A stretch of 11,677 nt of DNA from CAYYIS01 sp964470965 (lineage in GTDB: Bacteria > JAAXHH01 > JABIQT01): positions 1 through 11,677 of the forward strand of contig CAYYIS010000085.1 of the NCBI GenBank assembly GCA_964470965.1, given 5' to 3'. The notes beneath the pieces are model-generated. The model searched no databases and was not told where the DNA came from. It saw nothing but the letters and a program-made list of their open reading frames with translations. Position numbers and translations under genes: made by a program. Below, in pieces: positions 5,873 to 11,677 of the stretch. Positions within the stretch are counted from its first letter, which is position 1; each line of letters starts with the position of its first letter.

Positions 5873-6832
5873 CTACCCAGGCTTTACCAGGCCGGTCCGC
5901 GGATAATGGTAGTCTCTCGTCCGGGCTTCGTCCTTGTACACATACCATATGCAGGGCGCGTTGTGATCCATATTGTGATCCAGCGGCCTGAGCGGATGAC
6001 CGCGACGGCGTCCCGGGAGCCATTCCATGGCGATGGAGCAATGGGCGCAGTACCAGTGGACATCGGTTTTGTCATCCCACACCCATTCGTGGGTTTCCCT
6101 GGTGATGCCGTCTGTTGAATAGGGGCCTCGCCCGGTATCGGGGTCTCCCCTGCGCAAAACACCCCCTGTTCCGCAGGGATCGAACGATATGGCGAAGCGG
6201 TCATGTTCCTCACGAACGAGCAGATCCCCTTTGCGGCTTTCGCCGCTGAGGTGCCCGCGCATACCCTCCACCGTCAGCGCCACTTTCTCCCAGGGGGACA
6301 TGCTGTCCCAGGTTTCATACCGATCACCCCAGATACTCTGGTGTGTCTCGAGGATCGAATTGAGAACATCTTCTTCGGTTTTCTCAGCAAGGTATCCAAG
6401 CATCTCGTTAATCCAGGCCACCAGGACATCATGGGGGATTTTAAACTCCAGCCACAAACGCTCCATCGCTCTGTGGGAAGCCTGATCGTCGCCTACTCCG
6501 ATGGCTTTCTTGAGTATGTTCAGCGGCGCAATCCCGTATTCGAAATCCCACCAGGCTTTACAGATGGCGGAGGACAACGGATCCGCGACTTCGTGGTCGG
6601 TCCCTGTGTCTCGGGTTATCATGAAGCGGACGATATCCTGGCCCCACGTCATCAGGATATCATGCATGATACGTAACTCTTTGTGATAGTAATCTGCCAG
6701 CGCAACCGCTTCCTCCCCGTTGTTTTCAGCAATCAGAGTTTCTAACATGGAATAGGTTGAAACTCCTATGGTGTCGATGTCGTCCATGCGTATTAATCGG
6801 CCCAGGTTTTTGCTGTATTCCAGCTTCAGCAT
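5873..6832 (-). CDS. Unrecognised protein with internal helical repeat and C-terminal Cys/His motif; partner of MetE-like protein
   Basis: I place the start at ATG 6832-6830, giving 319 residues. A longer open frame reaches back to 6901 but overlaps the MetE-like gene, and its extra residues are low-complexity. Residues 1-190 are helical and seem to contain two copies of one unit: MHDILMTWGQDIVRFM near 56-71 and PHDVLVAWINEMLGYL near 133-148. Residues 205-300 form another domain with EEHDRFAISFDPCGTGG (208-224), HWYCAHC (259-265) and C294 in APCIWYVYK. C220, C262, H264, C265 and C294 are candidate metal or redox ligands. The start overlaps the MetE-like stop by one base (TGATG), so the pair is almost surely translated together. 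No signal peptide or membrane helix is visible. I do not recognise a named family. A helper or methyl-donor role for the MetE-like enzyme is inference. Confidence 0.8.
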   Translation of the reverse strand: MLKLEYSKNLGRLIRMDDIDTIGVSTYSMLETLIAENNGEEAVALADYYHKELRIMHDILMTWGQDIVRFMITRDTGTDHEVADPLSSAICKAWWDFEYGIAPLNILKKAIGVGDDQASHRAMERLWLEFKIPHDVLVAWINEMLGYLAEKTEEDVLNSILETHQSIWGDRYETWDSMSPWEKVALTVEGMRGHLSGESRKGDLLVREEHDRFAISFDPCGTGGVLRRGDPDTGRGPYSTDGITRETHEWVWDDKTDVHWYCAHCSIAMEWLPGRRRGHPLRPLDHNMDHNAPCIWYVYKDEARTRDYHYPRTGLVKPG

Positions 6833-7866
6833 CAGCTTAATTCCTCCCTTACGATGGCTGCTGCCTGAACCAGTGATTTCAGCTTTTCGACCGCGAGCCA
6901 CCGGGCGGTCTGACTGAATCCGCAGTCCGGAGCCAGCCAGAGTTTTTCCGGGGGGACATGCTCCAGCAGGTTTCTGATGCGATCAGCAACTACCTCTGCG
7001 GGTTCCAGGGACCTGCCTTTCACGTCGATCACCCCGGCTGTGAGAATACGGCTCCCGCCGTATTCCGTCCACAGATCCGATTCATTCATTCCACGGTTTG
7101 CGAATTCCATGTTTATCACATCTGCCTTCAAGCGATCGTAGTAAGGGGCCAGGGGGGCATACCTTCTGTCGGCAGTGGCGGGCCGCCCGCGGTAGTTGCC
7201 GAAGCAGAGGTGTACCTCGATGGTGGCGTTTTCGACCCCGTCAAAGCATGCGTTGTAAAGATCGACCCATTCTTCGTACCCGCCCGGCATGGTCCAGAAT
7301 GCAGGTTCGTCGAACTGAACGTGCTTTGCTCCGGCCGCGACGGCTTCTTTAATCTCCGAATTGTAAAACGGTACAAGCGCCCAGGCCACCTCACCCTTAT
7401 TCTTGTAAACACCGCCCGGGTCGATCCGGAACGCCTGTGTAGCCGGGCTTTGTAATCCGATCATAAAGTGTTTTTCGGTTCGAGATTTGAGGAATGCCAC
7501 CTCGCGTTTTAATCCATAGCCCCTTGGCACTTCGAGCGGCGCCACACATCGAAACGCATCGAGCTGGTCCGGACCAGGATAACCATATCGGCGATCAAAC
7601 GGCTGAGGTTCAAGCCCCAGGACATGTTCATGGAAATTCCAGGTAAAGTCCGCCCGAAACATTTCACCGTCGGATATGATGTCGGCTCCCGCTTCCGTCA
7701 TGTCCATAATAGCGACTTTGGCCGCGTCGGTCATCGCTTCCTCGAGATCGTCGGGGCCGGCTTTCCCGTCGGCGACGGCATCCCGGAACGCCCAGATCCA
7801 GCCGGGGGTACCATGGCTCCCCATGACTTTTACCGGGAGAAGGGGTAGGTCGGAGTATGTCAACAT
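6832..7866 (-). CDS. Short MetE-like (cobalamin-independent methionine synthase C-terminal domain) methyltransferase
   Basis: The 344 residues match the C-terminal, zinc-bearing barrel of MetE. They lack the N-terminal barrel that makes full MetE about 750 residues long, as in core-MetE and other MetE/UROD-superfamily proteins. Signature pieces are GSHGTPGW (16-23), ISDGE (64-68) and FDEPAF (185-190). The zinc/thiolate set is complete: H219 and C221 in EVHLCFGN, E254 in INMEFANRG, and C315 in APDCGF. The reaction is therefore likely methyl transfer to a thiol, with homocysteine the usual acceptor. The donor need not be methyl-folate, since the N-terminal domain is missing. ATG 7866 follows an in-frame TGA, so no longer start is possible. 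The Shine-Dalgarno AAGGAG (7878-7883) is a long 11 bases away, with two out-of-frame ATGs between. The stop overlaps the next gene's ATG. Confidence 0.85.
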   Translation of the reverse strand: MLTYSDLPLLPVKVMGSHGTPGWIWAFRDAVADGKAGPDDLEEAMTDAAKVAIMDMTEAGADIISDGEMFRADFTWNFHEHVLGLEPQPFDRRYGYPGPDQLDAFRCVAPLEVPRGYGLKREVAFLKSRTEKHFMIGLQSPATQAFRIDPGGVYKNKGEVAWALVPFYNSEIKEAVAAGAKHVQFDEPAFWTMPGGYEEWVDLYNACFDGVENATIEVHLCFGNYRGRPATADRRYAPLAPYYDRLKADVINMEFANRGMNESDLWTEYGGSRILTAGVIDVKGRSLEPAEVVADRIRNLLEHVPPEKLWLAPDCGFSQTARWLAVEKLKSLVQAAAIVREELS

Positions 7867-7883
7867 GATTCATTCATCTCCTT
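7860..7883 (-). promoter_or_regulatory. Unusual ribosome binding region of the MetE-like gene
   Basis: AAGGAG (7883-7878) is followed by three ATGs in three frames: 7877, 7873 and 7866. Only 7866 opens the MetE-like frame. The ATG at 7877 opens a five-codon ORF (MNESC) whose TGA at 7862-7860 overlaps the true start region, an arrangement that could allow re-initiation or damp translation. Confidence 0.4.
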
Positions 7884-7970
7884 GTGTATTTGACTGGTCG
7901 ACCGGGGTATGCCTGTCGATGATCTAACCAGGTTGAAGATCGGTATCCGTTACGCCCATCAGGAACCCGG

Positions 7971-8009
7971 AAAAAGCACAGGTCAAGGAAAGGCAAAACG
8001 AGTCTGTGC
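7971..8009 (-). terminator. Candidate terminator or attenuator between the isomerase-like and MetE-like genes
   Basis: Read leftward, GCACAG (8009-8004) pairs with CTGTGC (7981-7976) across a 22-base loop, directly followed by TTTTT (7975-7971). A second A/T-rich hairpin, AAAACA/TGTTTT (8041-8036 with 8032-8027), lies nearer the isomerase stop. Both are modest, so partial termination within a 180-base intergenic region is the likeliest reading. Confidence 0.4.
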
Positions 8010-8046
8010 ATTCCTCCATATTGCTAAAAACAGGCTGTTTTCTGTT

Positions 8047-8811
8047 TCATGCCTGATAGGCTTCCCAAAGTGCTTTGTAATAACCCATCAGTCTCTCTGG
8101 CTCAGGGCTGGCAGGTATTTCGGCCAGTGTGTACCCATTGTACCCTTCCTGCTCAAGGCAAGCAAACAATTCCCGCCAGGGGTACTGGGGTTTGTAAATT
8201 TCCGTGATGTGGACGAGGCTGATCTTGTGTTTCAGCAGGTTGAAGTTTTCCCGGATGGAGCCGTTATTTACCTCCCCGAAGTTAGAGTTCCAGCAAATGT
8301 ATGCGTTCGGGTGATCCGCATGGTCCATGATTGTACGCATATGGCTTGGTTTCTGGGTTCCCCTGCCATGGACTTCGACGCGGATCTGCACACCGAGATC
8401 TTCGGCCGCCGCCGCGCACTCTCCAACCGCTTTTCCAATCTGCTCAAGGGTCTGCTCCTCGGATATACCCTGTTCCGTCTGAAATCCGTTAGGACGTACT
8501 TTAATCCCGGTACACCCCAGGTCTGCGGCAAGTCGGGCGTATTCAATCGTGCCATTGATATTGTTCCGGACCTCGTCCGGGTCGGCTGAATGATATTCGA
8601 AGGCAGAACCGAGCCCGGCGATATCCACACCACCGTCGGCGAACTGTCTTTTCACTGTTTCTCGTTCCTTCGACGTCAAGGATGATTCGACGCCGTGGGC
8701 GTGTGTCGTTCGCAGCTCCACACCCTGGAACCCGGTCTTCTGACACATATCTATTATCGTCTGTATGTCCCAGGCATGGCCGATCTGGTACGTTACGAAT
8801 CCTAATTTCAT
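8047..8811 (-). CDS. Sugar phosphate isomerase/epimerase-like TIM barrel (AP endonuclease 2 superfamily)
   Basis: This 254-residue protein fits the xylose-isomerase-like TIM-barrel family, cytoplasmic enzymes that isomerise, epimerise or dehydrate sugars and polyols using a divalent metal. Landmarks in order are MKLGFVTYQIG (1-11), GFQGVELR (27-34), IKVRPNG (103-109), IRVEVHGRG (143-151), YICWNSNF (171-178), LVHITEIYK (199-207) and YTLAEIPA (227-234). Likely metal or substrate residues are E32, E146, H148, H201 and E231. Family members usually have an Asp on the strand here read as CWNSN, so N175/N177 are an unusual replacement. GGGAG lies six bases before the ATG. The gene starts 19 bases after the Gfo/Idh/MocA gene, and such pairs often act in one inositol or sugar-oxidation pathway. 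The substrate is unknown. Confidence 0.85.
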   Translation of the reverse strand: MKLGFVTYQIGHAWDIQTIIDMCQKTGFQGVELRTTHAHGVESSLTSKERETVKRQFADGGVDIAGLGSAFEYHSADPDEVRNNINGTIEYARLAADLGCTGIKVRPNGFQTEQGISEEQTLEQIGKAVGECAAAAEDLGVQIRVEVHGRGTQKPSHMRTIMDHADHPNAYICWNSNFGEVNNGSIRENFNLLKHKISLVHITEIYKPQYPWRELFACLEQEGYNGYTLAEIPASPEPERLMGYYKALWEAYQA

Positions 8812-8830
8812 CTCCTGCTCCCGGTTATGA

Positions 8831-9940
8831 TTAACTGGATTGGGCTTGGACTCTTCTGATACGGGCCGGTGTGTTGTCCTGCTTTATTTCGGCAGACTGA
8901 ATTCCCAGGCTTCGGTTTTCAAGAGGCAGAGACACCTTCCGTCCACCCTCCCTATGCGATTCACGCAGTGCTACGGCGACCTCAAACGCCGCCAATCCAT
9001 CGTATCCTGAGCATCTAGGATCGTGCCTGTTCTCGACCGAGGAAACCAGGTCTTCGATGATGGTGAGTCCCATCCCCTGGATACGGGATGGATAGGGAAA
9101 GGGGGCCAGGGCCGGAACATCTTGGCCGCGGGGCCCACCCGGAGCCGGTCGAAAAAACTCTACACTCTGACCGTTGCTTGTGGATCTGAATCGTCCTTCC
9201 GTCCCCAGGACATCAACTTCCCACTGAGCGAGTCCGCATGGCATCCCCCTGATATATCCACGGACACCGTTGTCGAATGCGAGATATCCGTTTCCCATGA
9301 GGTCTTCCTCTCCTGCGGCCGCTTCGTCGGATTCCATTTCACCGAAAACCCACTGTATTTCTCCCCGGGCCATGAAACGGATGATGTCGATCAGGTGGCT
9401 GCCGTTGTGCGAGAGGCCGCACTGTCCGTACCCCGTCACCTGCAGAATGTCTCCGAGCGTTCCATCGTCGATTAAATTTCGCGCCTGGGCAAAGAATGGA
9501 TTCCACCGCCTGGCGCAATTGACCGCAAAGGCTACGCCGTGCTCGCGGCATACCGCTACCATCTCGTCTGCCTCGGCGAGGGTCAGGGCGATGGGTTTTT
9601 CCGCCCAGATCGCTTTCACGCCTGCCCGTGCTGCGTCCTTGACAATTTGTGAACGGATCCGTGCCGTAGTACAGACACTGAGAAGATCGATGTTTTCCTT
9701 TTCAAGCATCTCACGGTAGTCTGTATACATGCTGCTGCTCGCGATGCCCCATCTATCGGCGAATATGCTCCGCTGTTCCGCATGCGGGTCCGCACCGGCG
9801 ACAAGGTCCGTATAGGGCGATTCATGATAGCTCGGCGCGTGGCAGTACGGAAGAAAGATTGAGCCGCCCTGCGATATTTCGTCGTCAAAAGTACTGCCCA
9901 TACGGCCAAGGCCAATCACGGCAGCACGGTAATTCGGCAT
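8831..9940 (-). CDS. Gfo/Idh/MocA-family NAD(P)-dependent oxidoreductase
   Basis: These 369 residues show the two-domain Gfo/Idh/MocA plan. An N-terminal Rossmann fold carries the dinucleotide loop GLGRMG (10-15), then VAGADP (47-52), Y-x-D-Y-x-E-M-L (72-79), LLSVCTTA (86-93) and the catalytic-lysine motif AEKPIA (113-118). The C-terminal alpha/beta domain starts near NCARRWNPFF (141-150) and holds LSHNGSHLIDIIRF (176-189), where H182 and D185 are the usual substrate-site pair. Such enzymes oxidise or reduce a sugar, inositol or sugar acid in the cytoplasm. The length is normal and both active-site motifs are intact. AGGAG sits six bases before ATG 9940. It is the first gene of the leftward cluster and has a good promoter at 9989-10016. 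The last 25 residues are polar and poorly conserved-looking. Confidence 0.92.
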   Translation of the reverse strand: MPNYRAAVIGLGRMGSTFDDEISQGGSIFLPYCHAPSYHESPYTDLVAGADPHAEQRSIFADRWGIASSSMYTDYREMLEKENIDLLSVCTTARIRSQIVKDAARAGVKAIWAEKPIALTLAEADEMVAVCREHGVAFAVNCARRWNPFFAQARNLIDDGTLGDILQVTGYGQCGLSHNGSHLIDIIRFMARGEIQWVFGEMESDEAAAGEEDLMGNGYLAFDNGVRGYIRGMPCGLAQWEVDVLGTEGRFRSTSNGQSVEFFRPAPGGPRGQDVPALAPFPYPSRIQGMGLTIIEDLVSSVENRHDPRCSGYDGLAAFEVAVALRESHREGGRKVSLPLENRSLGIQSAEIKQDNTPARIRRVQAQSS

Positions 9941-9988
9941 ATGAAACTCCTGTCAGGTTGGATGTCTGGGAAATTCAGATTCATTAAT

Positions 9989-10016
9989 ATAATAAATGAT
10001 TGAAAACAGATTTCAA
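9989..10016 (-). promoter_or_regulatory. Sigma-70-type promoter of the leftward cluster
   Basis: On the minus strand, TTGAAA (10016-10011; five of six) and TATTAT (9994-9989; five of six) are separated by 16 bases. Transcription would start near 9982, about 42 bases before the oxidoreductase ATG. The 9941-10090 gap is A/T-rich at this spot. I see no equally good promoter for the divergent beta-helix gene. Confidence 0.6.
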
Positions 10017-10090
10017 GACAACTATTTTGATTGTGTAATCTATATGCCGTCCGTTGACCTATATCCCACCTCTTCCGGCGAGAGGGTACT

Positions 10091-11311
10091 ATGATACCTG
10101 ATCCCTTTATGAATCGTCCGATGACCACCGCCAGGCCTATGGTACTAAGGGTCGGGCATACCGAGGGAGACCTTCTTGGGGACTGTGACAAAGTCCTGCA
10201 GGCGGCGATCGATTACCTGTACCGCATGGGAGGCGGCATCCTCCAGATTGCGTCGGGGACGTACACCATGCGAAACGCTCTTTACATGCGTCCGGGAATA
10301 TCGATAAAAGGGAATGGCGAAGACACTGTTCTTCAAAAAGCACAGGGAACCGTTACCGACCTGGTTCAGGACGCTGACTGGTATGAGGCTAGGATCCGGG
10401 TAAAAAACCCTGCCGGGTTTTCTACAGGCGGCGGCATCATGTTGAGATCCTATGATGAAATGGGCAGGATGATCGTTGTCAAAGATACGGTCACGCATAT
10501 TGAGGGTGACATTCTGTCGCTGACACGACGCCTGAAAGAGAACATGTGGCGTTCTCAGAAGGCCACGGCGGCGACCCTTTTCCCCATTCTTACCGCTGAA
10601 TCTGTTGACGACATCGTAGTGGAGGATCTCGTGCTTGACGGAAACAAAGAGGAGAACAGTGAAATCAACGGGAACTACAGTGGGGGTATTTTTATCCAGT
10701 ATTGCGACAGGCACACGTATCGTAATGTGATCTCCAGATCGTATAACGGTGACGGATTCAGTTTTCAGGTCTGTGACGATGTTCACTTTGATCGGTGTAT
10801 CTCTGAAAACAATACTAACCTGGGGTTTCACCCTGGCAGCGGTTCCCAGCGGCCGGCATTAACAGATTGCGTATCAAGGCACAATGGCCAGGGTGTGTTT
10901 TTCTGTTGGGGGGTATCCGACGGTATCTTAGAGAACTGCACGGTTTCAGATAATGGGTACGGTATCACGATCGGCCACCGGGATACGGATAACAGAATCG
11001 TCAACTCCAGAATCGTACATAACGCCAAAGCGGGGATTCTCTTTCGAGATGAAGGAGAAGGTTTCCTGGCAGGGCATCGAAATGTCATCGAATCCTGCCT
11101 CATTCGTGATAATGGCTTTGATGAAGCAGGCATCGGTATCGATATGAGGAAAGAACCACAAAATGTAGAAATCAGGGACAGCCGATTCGAGGATACCGGT
11201 TCAGGAAAGCAGAAGGTCGGAATCAGAATAGACAAGGGCATCAGGTCTGAAATTATACGGAATAACACGTTTCATGGGTTGGAATATGATATAATTGATG
11301 AACGGACTTAA
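10091..11311 (+). CDS. Right-handed parallel beta-helix (pectate-lyase-like) protein
   Basis: These 406 residues begin with the pectate-lyase-superfamily entry block: CDKVLQAAIDYLYRMGGGI (32-50), IASGTYTM (53-60) and IKGNGEDTVLQKA (72-84). Beta-helix coils follow from about 172 to 395, with the recurring strand-turn pattern D-x-x-V-x-x-x-x-x-x-x-N and G-I/V-x-F/I units: SGGIFIQYCD, GDGFSFQVCDD, GQGVFFCWGVSDG, GYGITIGHRD, KAGILFRDEG, EAGIGIDMRK, KVGIRIDKG. Relatives include polysaccharide lyases, hydrolases and C5-epimerases acting on acidic polysaccharides. No catalytic set can be assigned. There is no signal peptide, which is odd for a polysaccharide enzyme. GAGGG lies four bases before ATG 10091, and ATGs at codons 7 and 11 are weaker alternatives. 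A Gfo/Idh/MocA gene follows after 39 bases, probably in one operon. Confidence 0.85.
   Translation: MIPDPFMNRPMTTARPMVLRVGHTEGDLLGDCDKVLQAAIDYLYRMGGGILQIASGTYTMRNALYMRPGISIKGNGEDTVLQKAQGTVTDLVQDADWYEARIRVKNPAGFSTGGGIMLRSYDEMGRMIVVKDTVTHIEGDILSLTRRLKENMWRSQKATAATLFPILTAESVDDIVVEDLVLDGNKEENSEINGNYSGGIFIQYCDRHTYRNVISRSYNGDGFSFQVCDDVHFDRCISENNTNLGFHPGSGSQRPALTDCVSRHNGQGVFFCWGVSDGILENCTVSDNGYGITIGHRDTDNRIVNSRIVHNAKAGILFRDEGEGFLAGHRNVIESCLIRDNGFDEAGIGIDMRKEPQNVEIRDSRFEDTGSGKQKVGIRIDKGIRSEIIRNNTFHGLEYDIIDERT
10404..10421. other. Terminator-like hairpin inside the beta-helix gene
   Basis: AAAACCC (10404-10410) pairs with GGGTTTT (10415-10421) across TGCC. On the minus strand the right-hand arm continues into six T's, so it resembles a terminator for antisense transcription. 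Being inside a coding region, it may be chance. Confidence 0.25.
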
Positions 11312-11350
11312 CCAGCATCTCCGGCATTCCGGAATTAATAGGGAGTATAC

Positions 11351-11677
11351 ATGTCTAAGTTTAGAGCAGGGATCATCGGGTGCGGGGGACGTGGCCAGGC
11401 ACATGCTGTGGGATATGCCGCATCGGACGATGTGGAGGTGGTCGCATGCGCGGATCCGGTCGGTGAATCGCGTTGGAAATTCCAGGAAGACTACGGAGTA
11501 GAGCGGACCTACAAGGACTTCCGGGACATGCTGGAGGGCGAGGCGCTGGATATCGTGAGTGTCTGCACGTGGCCGGAGTCACACGCGGAAATGGTCATCA
11601 CCGCAGCTGGGCGAGGGGTGAAGGCCATACACTGTGAAAAACCGATGGCACCGAACTGGGGTGGCGCCAAGGCCATG
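11351..11677 (+). CDS. Gfo/Idh/MocA-family oxidoreductase, N-terminal 109 residues
   Basis: The frame opens at ATG 11351, with GGGAG (11341-11345) five bases upstream, and runs past the window end. The Rossmann fold is clear: RAGIIGCGGRGQAH (5-18) with dinucleotide loop GCGGRG (10-15), VVACADP (30-36), LDIVSVCTWP (66-75) and the catalytic-lysine motif CEKPMA (95-100). It belongs to the same superfamily as the oxidoreductase at 8831-9940, but the two are not close copies: they share mainly motif residues. The C-terminal, substrate-binding domain is outside the window, so substrate class cannot be judged. A 10-bp palindrome, ATTCCGGAAT, lies at 11326-11335 between the beta-helix stop and this start. 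Probably co-transcribed with the beta-helix gene. Confidence 0.9.
   Translation, partial: MSKFRAGIIGCGGRGQAHAVGYAASDDVEVVACADPVGESRWKFQEDYGVERTYKDFRDMLEGEALDIVSVCTWPESHAEMVITAAGRGVKAIHCEKPMAPNWGGAKAM

Noticed and set aside
6830..6901. Longer start for the unknown partner protein at 6901
   Set aside because: It would overlap the MetE-like gene by about 70 bases and adds a low-complexity basic stretch; the TGATG junction at 6834-6830 gives a natural start.
7880..8017. 45-codon minus-strand ORF starting near GGAGGAATG before the MetE-like gene
   Set aside because: Shine-Dalgarno is only one base from the ATG, the residues show no family pattern, and it runs through a terminator-like hairpin.
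7909..8589. 226-codon plus-strand ORF
   Set aside because: Antisense to the isomerase-like gene, with no recognisable domain; shadow frame.

Overview
The window is about 11.7 kb of bacterial DNA with moderate GC. It carries ten protein-coding genes I can support (two cut by the window ends), one doubtful small gene, one decayed gene end and several RNA hairpins. I see no tRNA, rRNA, CRISPR array, insertion sequence or phage gene. The mix suggests an uncultured heterotroph of the FCB/Latescibacterota, Poribacteria or Planctomycetota type: a phytanoyl-CoA-dioxygenase-like enzyme, a glycoside-hydrolase-like TIM barrel, a xylose-isomerase-like TIM barrel, two Gfo/Idh/MocA oxidoreductases, a beta-helix protein, and the relic of a FlgD/T9SS-like C-terminal Ig tail. 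That placement is inferred from gene content, not from a marker gene.

Layout. Bases 1-123 are the 3' end of a hexapeptide-repeat acyltransferase, followed by a strong terminator. Bases 402-1246 hold a promoter and a PhyH-family dioxygenase. Just behind it lies a stop-interrupted remnant of a secreted protein's C-terminus (1281-1406) and a second terminator whose stem covaries with the first. A glycoside-hydrolase-like protein runs leftward (3440-1803), possibly preceded by a 76-residue ORF. Rightward from 3991 come a DoxX-like membrane protein and a secreted alpha/beta hydrolase, behind a short leader ORF with an internal hairpin.

From 9940 leftward runs a four-gene cluster: Gfo/Idh/MocA oxidoreductase, sugar isomerase/epimerase-like TIM barrel, short MetE-like methyltransferase, and an unrecognised Cys/His-bearing protein. 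The last two are joined by a TGATG stop-start overlap. Rightward from 10091, divergent to this cluster, come a right-handed beta-helix protein and a second Gfo/Idh/MocA oxidoreductase that runs off the window.

Working together. The divergent 5.9-11.7 kb block looks like a carbohydrate or polyol catabolic locus: two NAD(P)-dependent sugar-type dehydrogenases, an isomerase/epimerase and a carbohydrate-active beta-helix protein. Into it is built a methyl-transfer pair (core-MetE-like plus unknown partner). A role for that pair in handling a methylated substrate is inference. It is the best candidate here for an undescribed system.
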